From Acetobacteraceae bacterium (GTDB lineage Bacteria > Pseudomonadota > Alphaproteobacteria > Acetobacterales > Acetobacteraceae): 40,815 bases of DNA. The stretch spans positions 1 through 40,815 of the forward strand of contig JAIEOO010000099.1 in NCBI GenBank assembly GCA_019750475.1, written 5' to 3'. The first letter of the stretch is position 1, and each line of letters opens with the position of its first letter. The position numbers were made by a program, and so were the translations under genes. Shown piece after piece: positions 1 through 8,563 of this stretch. The notes beneath the pieces are model-generated. The model did no database searches. It was given only the letters and a program-made list of their open reading frames with translations, and was not told where the DNA came from.

Positions 1-344
1 GCATGGCCTGCCCCCGGCCCGCGAGCGGCGACGACGGCGCGCGGGGCCGCGCCGGCTGGCGGGACCGTGGCACCGCGCCCCCCGACGCGCTCGCCCGCCC
101 GCCTGGCGACACCCGGTCCGGCCACACGAGGGAGGCGGAACGTCGCCCTGCGCGACAACGGATGCGCCCCCGCCGACATCTCGGCCGCCCGGGCTCGATC
201 AGGGAGGCCGGACCCCGCGGCGTGATGCCGTCACACGGGAGCACGCGCCCGCCGGTTCGTGGAGGGCGATTCACCGCTCCGGCGTTTCCGCCGTCGCGGA
301 TCGTGCCCTAGCCACACGCCCCCGCCCCCGCCATATCGGCGCGC
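1..344. other. Left edge, no supportable gene
   Basis: I see no recognisable gene here. A 102-codon open frame on the plus strand (3-311) translates to a Pro/Arg/Gly-rich low-complexity product typical of read-through in high-GC DNA. The reverse frame over the same stretch is the antisense of fdhD running on. The stretch presumably holds the promoter region of fdhD and perhaps the end of an off-window gene. No clear Shine-Dalgarno is visible before the fdhD ATG. Confidence 0.5.
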
Positions 345-1232
345 ATGGAAACGCCGCTGCTGCAGGTCCAGCCCGATCCGGCCGATCCGCGCCTGACGAG
401 CCGCGTCGCCGGCATGGATCACACCGGCCAGCTCGTCGAGACGAGCGTGACCGTGGAGCGCCCGCTGACGCTCTACCTCAACGGTCAGGAGATCGTGACG
501 ATGATGACGATCCTCGACCGGCCGGAGGATCTCGCCGTCGGCTACCTGCTGAACCAGGGCATGCTGCGCCAGGATGATCGGCTCACCGGCGTCGAGTATG
601 ACGACGACCTCGGCGTCGTCGTCGTCCGCACCGAGGCGCGCACCGATTTCGAGGAGAAGCTGCGCAAGAAGACGCTGACCAGCGGTTGCGCCCAGGGCAC
701 CGCCTTCGGCGACCTGATGGAAGGCTTCTCCGCCGTCCACCTGCCCACCGACACCCCGCTGCGCACCAGCGACCTCTACCGCCTGCTGCACCGGATCAAC
801 ACGCTGCCGAGCCTCTACCTGGAGGCCGGGGCGATCCATGGCTGCGCCCTGGCGCAGGGCGACCAGCCCATCGTCTACATGGAGGATGTCGGCCGCCACA
901 ACGCGGTGGACAAGATCGCCGGCTGGATGTTCCGCAACGGCGTGACCGCGGGCGACAAGACCTTCTACACCACCGGCCGCCTGACCTCGGAGATGGTGAT
1001 CAAGACCGTGCGGATGGGCATCCCCATCCTCGTCTCGCGCAGCGGCTTCACCGCCTGGGGCGTCGAACTGGCGCGGGAGGCGAACCTGACGCTCATCGGC
1101 CGCTGCAAGGGCAAGCGCTTCACGGCGCTGGCGGGCGAGTCCCGCATCATCTTCGACGCCGACCTCTCCTACGTCGAGGAGGAGAGCGCCAAGCACTGGC
1201 GCAAGAACTCCCGAGAAGCGACGGATGCCTGA
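345..1232 (+). CDS. fdhD: Formate dehydrogenase accessory sulfurtransferase FdhD
   Basis: 295 residues, normal for FdhD. The family moves sulfur from a cysteine desulfurase to the molybdenum/tungsten bis-MGD cofactor before it is inserted into formate dehydrogenase. Family hallmarks are visible: the GYLLNQG segment near residue 66, the SGC motif at 113-115, and the C-terminal half with a GCAL stretch and [12 protein letters not shown]. One oddity: the classical CxxC of E. coli FdhD is reduced to a single cysteine, since C115 is followed by A-Q-G. The next gene, mobA, overlaps the 3' end by 8 bases and acts on the same cofactor, which supports translational coupling. No formate dehydrogenase subunit gene lies in the window. 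An alternative start is Met24, but the first ATG fits the family length. Confidence 0.93.
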   Translation: METPLLQVQPDPADPRLTSRVAGMDHTGQLVETSVTVERPLTLYLNGQEIVTMMTILDRPEDLAVGYLLNQGMLRQDDRLTGVEYDDDLGVVVVRTEARTDFEEKLRKKTLTSGCAQGTAFGDLMEGFSAVHLPTDTPLRTSDLYRLLHRINTLPSLYLEAGAIHGCALAQGDQPIVYMEDVGRHNAVDKIAGWMFRNGVTAGDKTFYTTGRLTSEMVIKTVRMGIPILVSRSGFTAWGVELAREANLTLIGRCKGKRFTALAGESRIIFDADLSYVEEESAKHWRKNSREATDA

Positions 1233-1848
1233 GCCCATCCTCGGTCTGGTTCTCGCCGGCGGGCTGGCGCGGCGGATGGGGGGCGGGGACAAGCCGCTGC
1301 GCCTGCTCGACGGCCGGCCGATCCTCGATCACGTGCTGGAGCGGCTGCGGCCGCAGGTCGCCGCCCTCGCGCTCAACGCCAATGGCGATGCGGCGCGCTT
1401 CGCCGGCTACGGCCTCCCGGTCATCGTGGACACGCTGCCCGAATATCCGGGACCGCTCGCCGGGGTGCTGGCGGGCCTGGAATGGGCGGCGGCGCACGCG
1501 CCGCACCTGCCCGTCCTGCTGACGGTGCCGGGTGACGGGCCCTTCCTGCCGCGCGACCTCGCCGCCCGGCTGGAAGCGGCGCGGGCGGAAGCCGGGCTGC
1601 CCATGGCCTGCGCCGCCTCGGGCGGCTTCACCCACCCGCCCGTCGCCCTCTGGCCCGTCTCCCTGCGGGGGGAGTTGCGCGCCGCCCTGCTGGCCGGGGA
1701 GCGCAAGATCGACCGCTGGACCGCCCGCTTCGGCTGCGCCGCCGCCGAGTGGCCGGTGGAGCCCCTCGACCCCTTCTTCAACGCCAACACCCCCGAGGAA
1801 CTGGCGGAGGCGGAGCGGATCTTGCGTGGGGCCCCGCTCCAGGCGTAA
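1225..1848 (+). CDS. mobA: Molybdenum cofactor guanylyltransferase MobA
   Basis: 207 residues. MobA attaches GMP from GTP to molybdopterin, giving the bis-MGD cofactor used by DMSO-reductase-family enzymes such as formate dehydrogenase. The N-terminal nucleotide-binding signature is present: LVLAGG at 8-13, then [10 protein letters not shown] at 16-25. [11 protein letters not shown] stretch, the usual metal/GTP-binding aspartate region, lies near the middle, and the family ending around [11 protein letters not shown] is clear. The start overlaps the end of fdhD by 8 bases, so the two are very likely one transcript with coupled translation. The fdhD-mobA pair implies a molybdenum formate dehydrogenase elsewhere in the genome. 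Confidence 0.93.
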   Translation: MPEPILGLVLAGGLARRMGGGDKPLRLLDGRPILDHVLERLRPQVAALALNANGDAARFAGYGLPVIVDTLPEYPGPLAGVLAGLEWAAAHAPHLPVLLTVPGDGPFLPRDLAARLEAARAEAGLPMACAASGGFTHPPVALWPVSLRGELRAALLAGERKIDRWTARFGCAAAEWPVEPLDPFFNANTPEELAEAERILRGAPLQA

Positions 1849-1934
1849 GCCTCTCGCGCGCAAGCAAGGCTCGGGGCAACCGGGCGCCCGGGACGGTCTC
1901 GACAGGACCGGCCGGGACAACAAGGAAGACGCAC

Positions 1935-2060
1935 ATGAAGTCGGTTCTCACGGGCATCATCGCCGCCGCCGTCCTCGCCGCCGCGGCCGCCTTCATCCTC
2001 GACACCAATGTGCAGCAGCCGGCCGAGGCCCGCTTCTCGACTGAGGGCGTCCGCCTCTGA
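1935..2060 (+). CDS. 41-residue single-span membrane peptide
   Basis: A short open frame with a good Shine-Dalgarno (AAGGA, 1922-1926) eight bases before the ATG at 1935. The product has one hydrophobic stretch at about residues 4-22, dominated by Ala, Val, Ile and Leu. A charged/polar tail of ~19 residues follows. The shape is a single transmembrane anchor or an uncleaved signal. It lies 86 bases after mobA on the same strand and just before a palindromic terminator zone, so it may end the fdhD-mobA transcript. I do not know its function. Small proteins of this shape are frequent in related genomes from memory, but I cannot name a family. The ribosome site, hydrophobic design and in-frame stop make it more credible than the surrounding shadow frames. 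Confidence 0.6.
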   Translation: MKSVLTGIIAAAVLAAAAAFILDTNVQQPAEARFSTEGVRL

Positions 2061-2106
2061 TCCGGCAGGCCCGGGCTTTCGGTCGCGTGGGGCGGTCGGG
2101 GTCTGA

Positions 2107-2161
2107 GCGCCGCCCGAAACCTCAAGATCGGCCTCGGGCGGCGCCGCGGCTTTCCCGCGGC
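2107..2161. terminator. Palindromic terminator zone between convergent genes
   Basis: A perfect 11-bp stem pairs 2107-2117 (GCGCCGCCCGA) with 2134-2144 around a 16-nt loop. Immediately after it, a 7-bp stem pairs 2143-2149 with 2155-2161 around a 5-nt loop. It lies between the plus-strand fdhD group and the minus-strand pmbA end, where a bidirectional terminator is expected. There is no long T tract, as is common in very GC-rich genomes. Call based on stem strength and position only. Confidence 0.55.
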
Positions 2162-2226
2162 GACGCCGAGCAGCCTGCGGCAACCGGGCGCCAGACGGCC
2201 CCCTCGGAGCCGTTTCGCGGGGAAGT

Positions 2227-3555
2227 CTAAGCCCCCGCCAGCGTCATGCCGTCCACCCGGATCGTCGGCGCGTCGGTGCCGCGCCGGAACACCAGGTCGT
2301 TCGCCGGCGTCATGTGGGCGAAGATCTGCAGCAGGTTGCCGGCGATCGTGATCTCCGACACCGGCTCGGCCAGCTTGCCGTCGCGGATCATGAAGCCCGC
2401 CGCGCCCCGGCTGTAGTCGCCGGTGATGCCGTTGACGCCCATCCCGATCAGCTCGGTCACGTAGAGGCCTTCCCGGATATCGGCCATCAGCGCCTCCGGC
2501 GTCAGCGCCCCGGGCACGAGCCAGAGGTTGCTGGGCGCCGGCGAGGGCGGGCCGCCCGTGCCGCGCGCCGCGTGACCCGTGCTGGCCATGCCGAGCTGCC
2601 GGGCGCTGCGCCCGTCGAGCAGCCAGGTCGTCAGCACCCCGTCCTCGACGATGGCGCGCCGCGTTCCGGGCTGGCCCTCGCCGTCGAAGGGGCGGGAGCG
2701 CAGGCCGCGCGGCCGGGTCGGATCGTCCCACACGGTGAGGCCCTGGGCCAGGATCATCTGGCCGAGCTTGCCGCGCAGGAAGGTGGTGCCGCGCGCGACC
2801 GAGGCGCCGTTGACCGCCGCGGCGAGGTGCCCGAGCAGCGAGGACGCGACGCGCGGGTGGTAGACGATGGGCAGCTTCGCCGTGGCCGGCCGCGACGGGT
2901 TGAGCCGCGCCACCGCCTGCTCGCCCGCGCGGCGGCCGATGGCGGCCGCGTCGTCGAGGTCCGCCAGATGGGTGGTGCTGGCGTAGTCGTAGTCCCGCTG
3001 CATCGCCGTGCCTTCGCCGGCGAGCGCCGTCATGGAGACGCCGTGGCTCGTCCGGGCATAGCGGCCCATGAAGCCGCGGGATGTCGCCAGGACGCGCTGC
3101 GAGCGGCCCCACGACGCCCCGGCCCCCTCGCTGTTGGTCACGCCCGTGACGGCGAGGCCCGCTTCCTCGGCGGCCGCCGCGCGGGCGAGCAGCGCCTCGG
3201 CGTCGGGCTCCTCCGTGTCGGTCAGGTCGAGCGGCCCGGCGGGGGGGGGCGCGGGGGCGTCCATCAGCGCGCCATGCGGATCCTCGGGCACCAGCTTCGC
3301 CATGGCGACGGCGCGCTCGGCCAGCGTGGCGAAGCCCGCCTCGCTCGCATCCGTCGTGCTGATGATCGCCTGCCGCCGGCCGAGGAAGACGCGCAGGCCG
3401 ATGTCCACGCCCTCGGCGCGCTCCAACTGCTCGATCGTGCCCATGCGGCGCTGGACCGAGAGCGACTGGGCGTGGACGAGCAGCGCGTCCGCCTCCTCGG
3501 CCCCGGCCTTGCGCGCGGCCGTCAGCAGGGCGTCGAGCAGGGCTTCGTGGTTCAT
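2227..3555 (-). CDS. pmbA: TldD/PmbA-family protein, TldE (PmbA) subunit
   Basis: 442 residues starting at the ATG whose bases overlap the stop of the M16 peptidase gene (ATGA, 3552-3555). PmbA/TldE is the non-catalytic partner of TldD. Together they form a periphery-gated metalloprotease that degrades unfolded peptides, matures microcin B17 and processes CcdA-type antitoxins in E. coli. Visible features are the N-terminal ALLVHAQSLSVQRRMG stretch, a GLRVFLGRRQA segment, the central RVASSLLGHLAAAVNGASVARG region and a C-terminal GVNGITGDYSRGAAGFMIRDG motif. The metal motif HExxxH is absent, as expected for TldE and unlike TldD at 39275. The overlap with the upstream M16 peptidase suggests two proteolytic activities made from one message. 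Confidence 0.92.
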   Translation of the reverse strand: MNHEALLDALLTAARKAGAEEADALLVHAQSLSVQRRMGTIEQLERAEGVDIGLRVFLGRRQAIISTTDASEAGFATLAERAVAMAKLVPEDPHGALMDAPAPPPAGPLDLTDTEEPDAEALLARAAAAEEAGLAVTGVTNSEGAGASWGRSQRVLATSRGFMGRYARTSHGVSMTALAGEGTAMQRDYDYASTTHLADLDDAAAIGRRAGEQAVARLNPSRPATAKLPIVYHPRVASSLLGHLAAAVNGASVARGTTFLRGKLGQMILAQGLTVWDDPTRPRGLRSRPFDGEGQPGTRRAIVEDGVLTTWLLDGRSARQLGMASTGHAARGTGGPPSPAPSNLWLVPGALTPEALMADIREGLYVTELIGMGVNGITGDYSRGAAGFMIRDGKLAEPVSEITIAGNLLQIFAHMTPANDLVFRRGTDAPTIRVDGMTLAGA

Positions 3556-4817
3556 GCGGCGAGCTTCCCGGCGATGACGTCGAGCGAGGGCACATGCCCG
3601 ACCGGGCCGAGCGTGGCCAGCGTCGGCTTCGCGCGGAACAGGCGCGCGGCGACGCGCTGGATGTCGTCCACCGTCACGGCCGCGATCTTCGCCTTGGTCT
3701 CCTCGACCGGGATGACGCGGCCGTGGATCTGGAGCTGCCGCGCCAGCTGCTCGCAACGCGAAGAGGTGCTCTCCATGGACATCAGCAGCGACGCGCGGAG
3801 CTGGGCCTTGGCCCGGTTCAGCTCGTCCTCGGTCACGTCGCGCTGCACGCGGCGCAGCTCCTCCACCGCGACGGGGACGAGCTCGGCCGCCTGTTCCTCG
3901 CCCGTGCCGGCGTAGATCGCGAAATTGCCGGTATCGGCGTAGGGGTGGGCGAAGGAGTAGATGGAATAGACCAGGCCGCGCTTCTCCCGGATCTCCTGGA
4001 ACAGGCGGGAGGACATGCCGCCGCCGAGCAGCGTGGAGAGCAGCAGGGTCGGGAAGTGGTCGCGGTCGGTGTGGTGGGGGGAGGGAAAGCCCAGCACGAT
4101 ATGGACCTGATCCAGCTCCCGCTCCTCCCGATACTCGCCACCCGTGTAACGGGCCGCTTCCGGTGCCGGCGGCGCCACGCGCGGCAAATCCGAAAAGTGC
4201 TTCTCGACGAGGGAGACGAGGTTGTCGTGGTCGAGCGCGCCGGCCGCCGCGATCACCATGCGCTCCGGCCCGTAATGCCGGCGCATGTAGCCCGACAGCG
4301 CCTCCCGCGGCATGGACTTGATGATCTCCTCGGTGCCGAGGGTCGGGCGGCCCATGGGCTGGTCGGCGAAGGCGGTGGCCTGGAAATGGTCGAAGACGAT
4401 GTCGTCCGGCGTGTCGTTCGCCTGACCGATCTCCTGCAGGATGACGCCGCGCTCGCGCTCCAGCTCCTCCGGGTGGAGGGTGGAGTGGCAGAGGATGTCG
4501 CCGATGATGTCGGCGGCCAGTGCCGTGTCCTCCTTGAGGACCTTCACGTAATAGGCCGTCTGCTCGCGCGCGGTGTAGGCGTTGATGTGGCCGCCGACAT
4601 TCTCGATCTCGCGCGCGATGGCCGCGGCGTCCCGCTTCTCGGTGCCCTTGAAGGCCATGTGCTCGAGGAAGTGGGAGGCGCCGTTCTCCGCCGCGTCCTC
4701 GTTGCGGGTGCCGGCGGCGACGTAGGCGCCGAAGGAGACGGTCTCCACGCGCGGCATGTGTTCGGTGACGATGGTGAGGCCCGAGGGGAGGCGGGTCAGG
4801 CGGACAGTGTCGGTCAT
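3552..4817 (-). CDS. M16-family zinc peptidase (mitochondrial processing peptidase-like)
   Basis: 421 residues, the standard size for a one-unit bacterial M16B peptidase related to the mitochondrial processing peptidase beta subunit. The inverted zinc motif HFLEH is at residues 49-53, and the distal glutamate ligand falls 76 residues on, at E129 in a GVILQEIGQ stretch. The second M16 half begins near residue 200 and contains the LLGGGMSSRLFQEIREKRGL hallmark. The start at 4817 places the conserved N-terminal TRLPSGLTIVTE directly after the initiator. It is the third gene of the minus-strand run thrC, DUF29, M16, pmbA and overlaps pmbA by four bases. A thrC-M16 pairing is common in Alphaproteobacteria. 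The in vivo substrate is not known from sequence. Confidence 0.93.
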   Translation of the reverse strand: MTDTVRLTRLPSGLTIVTEHMPRVETVSFGAYVAAGTRNEDAAENGASHFLEHMAFKGTEKRDAAAIAREIENVGGHINAYTAREQTAYYVKVLKEDTALAADIIGDILCHSTLHPEELERERGVILQEIGQANDTPDDIVFDHFQATAFADQPMGRPTLGTEEIIKSMPREALSGYMRRHYGPERMVIAAAGALDHDNLVSLVEKHFSDLPRVAPPAPEAARYTGGEYREERELDQVHIVLGFPSPHHTDRDHFPTLLLSTLLGGGMSSRLFQEIREKRGLVYSIYSFAHPYADTGNFAIYAGTGEEQAAELVPVAVEELRRVQRDVTEDELNRAKAQLRASLLMSMESTSSRCEQLARQLQIHGRVIPVEETKAKIAAVTVDDIQRVAARLFRAKPTLATLGPVGHVPSLDVIAGKLAA

Positions 4818-4951
4818 GGTGGGAAGATGGCCCCGATGGGCGGCTTCGGCCAGTCCGGGGTCAGGCGAAGGGCAGTGGAAGAGGGCAGCCAGGGCGCGGG
4901 TTGTCCCGACGAAGTCCTTGCGGTGAGGATCGTGCTCCGGGCCGGCGGGCC

Positions 4952-5422
4952 TCAATGCCCCCTTCCGAGCGCCTCCACCAGTTGAGCGAGGTCGGCGGAG
5001 GGATCCATCATCTGGGCAAGGCTGAGCGGAGCGGTCTCGGGAATCGGCTGGGCGGGACCATCCAACGGGGCACGCAAGGCGCGTTCCCGCGCCTTGGTGA
5101 AGCACTCCTGGATATCGAGGCTGCGGCCCATGCTCGGGAGGAAGTCGTCGCGCGCTTGGTCGAGGAAGTTCAGCGCCTCTTCCCGCCAGTGGGCAGCCGC
5201 GTCGTTCTTCGGCCAGCGCGCCAGCTTCAGCGCGTGCAGGATCGCCTGGATGAGCAGCGAGCGCACCGCCTTGGTTTCCGAGCGGCCCAGGGTCTCGACC
5301 TCCTCGATGATGTTGTCCCAGTCGAGGCCGTTCACGCGCTCCCCGGCCGCGTGGCGGCGCAGGAGCGAGGCCTGGCGTTCGGTCCAGGCGACGAAATCCT
5401 CGTCGTAGAGATCGTCGGGCAT
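4952..5422 (-). CDS. DUF29 domain-containing protein
   Basis: 156 residues. The sequence matches the DUF29 pattern from end to end: LYDEDFVAWTERQASLLRR at the start, LDWDNIIEEVETLGRSE around residue 35, then a helix rich in Leu/Ala with HALKLARWPKN, followed by WREEALNFLDQARDDFLPS. DUF29 proteins are all-helical, common in cyanobacteria and Alphaproteobacteria, often multicopy, and of unknown function. An upstream in-frame ATG at 5536 would add 38 residues of low-complexity sequence outside the domain, so I chose the ATG at 5422. It sits between thrC and the M16 peptidase on the same strand, with gaps of 292 and 134 bases, so co-transcription is possible but not shown. Confidence 0.85.
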   Translation of the reverse strand: MPDDLYDEDFVAWTERQASLLRRHAAGERVNGLDWDNIIEEVETLGRSETKAVRSLLIQAILHALKLARWPKNDAAAHWREEALNFLDQARDDFLPSMGRSLDIQECFTKARERALRAPLDGPAQPIPETAPLSLAQMMDPSADLAQLVEALGRGH

Positions 5423-5714
5423 GGCTGTGGAAAGGTGGTGCGGCCGCCGGGGCGGCGCAACAGGAAAAGGAACGGCGCTATGTCGGAGCGGCGGGGACGC
5501 AGGCTTCCGGCAGGGGGCGGCGCTCGCCGCGAGCAAGGGCCAGGCGCCACTCGCGCCTTTTCGTGCGGTACGGTCCGGCCCGCGGCTTCCATGCCGATGC
5601 GCACAACCTCGGCAAGGGCTTCCTCCGAGATGTCGCAGGCGTGCTTCAACACGGCTTCGGGGCGATCGGGGAGGCGATGGTTATGACGCCGTCCGTGGCC
5701 CGACGCAGCACATT
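5423..5714. other. Gap between thrC and DUF29 gene with a short coding-like stretch
   Basis: No gene I recognise. On the minus strand a GTG-started frame (5652-5332) begins with about 35 residues that look protein-like (acidic/amphipathic, with EEALAEVVRIGMEAAG). It then dissolves into Arg/Pro-rich sequence overlapping the DUF29 gene in another frame. The coding-like stretch also extends upstream of the GTG in the same frame toward the end of thrC. It could be a decayed fragment or a short leader peptide. I see no convincing Shine-Dalgarno. Low confidence that any protein is made. Confidence 0.25.
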
Positions 5715-7118
5715 CTACGCCGCGTTCCGCAGCGCATGCCGCCGCACGAAGGTCTGTGCGTCGGACAGCGCGTTGGGCAGCACGGTCAGCCGCTCCTCCC
5801 GCGCGTAGAGGTCCGCCAGCGCCGGCGGCAGCGGCGGGCGCAGGCCCGTGGCACGCTCGACGGCGTCGGGGAACTTGGCCGGGTGGGCCGTGGCGGCGAC
5901 GATGATCGGCACGCCGCGGTCACCGGGACGCGCGCGGGCCGCCGCCGTGCCGATGGCCGTGTGCGGGTCCGCCAGGTAGCCGGCGGTCTCGTGCAGGTGG
6001 CGGATCTCGGCCAGCGTGTCCTCGTCGGACAGGGCGAAGCCCTCGAACTCCGCCGTGGCGCGCTGCCAGGCGGCATCTGGCACGGGCATGCGGCCGTCGG
6101 CGCGGAAGTCGCGCATGGTGCGCGCCGTCGCCGCGGCGTCCCGGCCCAGCAGCTCGAACAGCAGCCGCTCGAAGTTGGAGGACACCTGGATGTCCATAGA
6201 GGGCGAGAGGGACGGCTCGACCGGCCGCGCGCTCATGTCGTTCGCGGTCAGGAAGCGCGTCAGGATGTCGTTGCGGTTGCTCGCCACCACGAAGCGCGTG
6301 ATCGGCAGCCCCATGCGCTTCGCCGCCCAGGCCGCCAGCACGTTGCCGAAATTGCCCGTCGGCACGCAGACCGCGACCTCGCGCTCCGGCGCGCCCAGGG
6401 CCAGGGCGGCGGCGACGTAGTAGGGAATCTGCGCCGCGATCCGCGCCCAGTTGATGGAGTTCACGGCCGCCAGCCGCATCTCCCGGCGGAAGGGCGCGTC
6501 CACGAACATGGCCTTCACCAGGTCCTGGCAATCGTCGAAGGACCCCTCGATGGCGAGGTTCGCGACGTTGGGCGAGAGCACCGTCGTCATCTGCCGGCGC
6601 TGCACCTCGCTTGTGCGGCCACGCGGATGCAGGATGACGATGTCCACCGCCGCGCGGTCGCGGCAGGCCTCGATGGCGGCGCTCCCGGTGTCGCCGCTCG
6701 TCGCGCCGACGATGGTGATGCGCTCGCCGCGCTTCGCCAGCACGTGGTCGAACAGCCGCCCGAGCAGCTGAAGCGCGACGTCCTTGAAGGCCAGCGTCGG
6801 GCCGTGGAACAGCTCCAGCGCGAAGGATTGCGGGTCGAGCTGGATCAGCGGCACCACGGCCGGGTGGCGGAAGCCCGCATAGGCATCGCGGCAGAGGGCG
6901 CGCAGCTCCTCCTTCGTCAGCGCGTCGCCGACGAAGCGGTGGATCACCTCCGCCGCGAGGTCCGCGTAGGGCAGGCCGCGCAGGGCGCGGCATTCGCCGG
7001 GCGAGAGGGTGGGCCAGGTCTCGGGCAGGAACAGTCCGCCATCCTCGGCCAGCCCGGCCAGCAGGACGTCCTCGAAGCCGCGCGGGGCGGCCTCGCCGCG
7101 GGTGGAGATGTAGCGCAT
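5715..7118 (-). CDS. thrC: Threonine synthase
   Basis: 467 residues, the usual length of the long proteobacterial threonine synthase, a PLP enzyme converting O-phosphohomoserine to threonine. The N-terminal MRYISTRG start is family-typical. The PLP lysine is K112 in the GPTLAFKDVALQLLG motif, and the phosphate-binding GATSGDTGSAAIEA loop and VPTGNFGNVLAAW motif follow in order. It begins the minus-strand run ending with the M16 peptidase and pmbA. The upstream amidohydrolase ends 135 bases earlier on the same strand, across a strongly palindromic GC-rich spacer that may separate transcripts. Confidence 0.96.
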   Translation of the reverse strand: MRYISTRGEAAPRGFEDVLLAGLAEDGGLFLPETWPTLSPGECRALRGLPYADLAAEVIHRFVGDALTKEELRALCRDAYAGFRHPAVVPLIQLDPQSFALELFHGPTLAFKDVALQLLGRLFDHVLAKRGERITIVGATSGDTGSAAIEACRDRAAVDIVILHPRGRTSEVQRRQMTTVLSPNVANLAIEGSFDDCQDLVKAMFVDAPFRREMRLAAVNSINWARIAAQIPYYVAAALALGAPEREVAVCVPTGNFGNVLAAWAAKRMGLPITRFVVASNRNDILTRFLTANDMSARPVEPSLSPSMDIQVSSNFERLLFELLGRDAAATARTMRDFRADGRMPVPDAAWQRATAEFEGFALSDEDTLAEIRHLHETAGYLADPHTAIGTAAARARPGDRGVPIIVAATAHPAKFPDAVERATGLRPPLPPALADLYAREERLTVLPNALSDAQTFVRRHALRNAA

Positions 7119-7253
7119 GGCGCCTGTGTAGGCCCTGCGGGGCGCCGGCGGTAGGGCCGCCCGCGCCGGATCGGCCCCGCGCCGCGCCGATGGCCGCCGG
7201 CCCCGAGGCCGGGCTCCGCGTCGCCGGCCGGGAGGCGGCCCGCCCCGGTCAGG

Positions 7254-8489
7254 TCATCCCGGACGGTGCAGCACCGCCCGCTCGCGCGTGAAGCTGCGGC
7301 GGCCGCGCTTGAAGCCCATCAGGGTGGGGGCGATGTCGCGCAGCGCCTGGGCCGGCGTGGGCGCGTCCACGATGACGAGGTCGGCCGGGTGGCCCACGGC
7401 GATCCCGTACTCCTTGAGGCGCAGGATGCGGGCGGAGTTGGTGGTGAACATGTCCCACATCTTCCGCAGGTCGTCCTCCATGCCGCGCTGGACGACGTTG
7501 GCGTAGAGGTTGGCCATCCGGATGAGCTGCGCGTCGCCGAACGGGGTGAACGGGTTCGAGACGTTGTTCGTCGAGAGGTTGCAGAGCGCGCCCGACTGCA
7601 TGAGGCGGTTCGCGTCCACCACGCCGCGGCGGATGTTGTGGTCCTGGTCGCGGCCCATGAGGTAGAGGTCGGTGGCCGGCAGCACGGTCAGGGCCACGCC
7701 CGCATCGGCCATCCGCTTGCCGACCTTGTCCATCTCCGCCGGCGGCATGGTCGAGAGCTTCGTGACGTGCCCCACCGTCACGCGCCCGCCCCAGCCCATC
7801 TTCTCGGTCAGCTCGCAGACCAGCAGCGTGTCGAGCTCGGCGGCGGAGGAGCCGCTGTCGAGATGCATGTCGATGTCGATGTCGAAGTCCCGCGCGATCT
7901 CGAAGACGCGGCGGATCTGGCCGGCGCGGTCGCGGTCGTAGTTGGGCGCGGCGCCGATGACGGTGGCGCCGGATTTCAGCGCCTCGATCATCAGCTCCTC
8001 GGTGCCCGGATTGTCGAGCATCCCCTCCTGCGGCATCACGCAGATCTCGAGGTCGAGCGCCCATTTGTAAGCGTCCACCAGGGCCTTCACGCCCTGGAAG
8101 CCGCGCAGCCCGACCTTCGGGTCCACCTCGGCATGGGTCCGCATGACGGTGCAGCCATGGCTGATCGCCTTCTCGAGGGTCGCGCGCGCGCGGGCGTTCA
8201 CGTCCTCAACCGTGAAGCTGTGCTTCACGGCGCTGGTGCGCTCCATCGCCATGTGCGGGTTGCGGCCGGTTTCGCAGGGGCAGCGGCCGATGATGCCCGA
8301 CTTGTCGAGGTGGATGTGCGTCTCGACGAAGCCGGGGGAGACGAAGCAGCCGCCGGCGTCCACCACCTCGCCGGCCTCGGCGCCGAGGGAGGGGCCGATG
8401 GCGGCGATGCGCCCGTCCGTCACGCCGATCTCCGTCTCCGTGTCGCTGTCCGCGAGGCGGGCGCGGCGGATCAGGAGGTCGAATGCCAT
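7254..8489 (-). CDS. Cytosine-deaminase-like amidohydrolase with substituted catalytic residues
   Basis: 411 residues of the amidohydrolase superfamily, CodA/AtzC-like branch. The first metal motif HIHLD is at 58-62, the mid motif HLDSGSS starts at H209, and the GHVT histidine is H241. In E. coli CodA the mid motif is HxxE with a catalytic Glu, and the last metal ligand is Asp in a DD pair. Here the aligned positions are S212 and N308-N309 (STNNVSNPF). This could mean altered metal binding, a different substrate, or loss of deaminase activity. I recall the NNV motif in other alphaproteobacterial proteins annotated as cytosine deaminase, so it is probably a subfamily trait. A Shine-Dalgarno-like GGAGAA precedes the ATG. 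It is divergent from a Bug-type binding protein, which hints at uptake plus breakdown of one N-containing ring compound. Substrate unknown. Confidence 0.85.
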   Translation of the reverse strand: MAFDLLIRRARLADSDTETEIGVTDGRIAAIGPSLGAEAGEVVDAGGCFVSPGFVETHIHLDKSGIIGRCPCETGRNPHMAMERTSAVKHSFTVEDVNARARATLEKAISHGCTVMRTHAEVDPKVGLRGFQGVKALVDAYKWALDLEICVMPQEGMLDNPGTEELMIEALKSGATVIGAAPNYDRDRAGQIRRVFEIARDFDIDIDMHLDSGSSAAELDTLLVCELTEKMGWGGRVTVGHVTKLSTMPPAEMDKVGKRMADAGVALTVLPATDLYLMGRDQDHNIRRGVVDANRLMQSGALCNLSTNNVSNPFTPFGDAQLIRMANLYANVVQRGMEDDLRKMWDMFTTNSARILRLKEYGIAVGHPADLVIVDAPTPAQALRDIAPTLMGFKRGRRSFTRERAVLHRPG

Positions 8490-8518
8490 CTGGGTCTTCT
8501 CCGGAAGGATGGCATGAT

Positions 8519-8546
8519 GCTTGCGTGATTTCGCCGGAACGCAAGC
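8519..8546. promoter_or_regulatory. Perfect 8-bp inverted repeat in divergent intergenic region
   Basis: GCTTGCGT at 8519-8526 and ACGCAAGC at 8539-8546 form a perfect inverted repeat with a 12-base spacer. It is the only strong symmetry in the 74-base gap between the divergent amidohydrolase (start 8489) and binding-protein gene (start 8564). Position and symmetry fit a dimeric regulator operator serving both promoters. An RNA hairpin in the leader of the plus-strand gene is the alternative, since it ends just before the ribosome site at 8552-8557. No regulator gene is adjacent. Confidence 0.45.
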
Positions 8547-8563
8547 CCGCCGGAGGACCGTCG

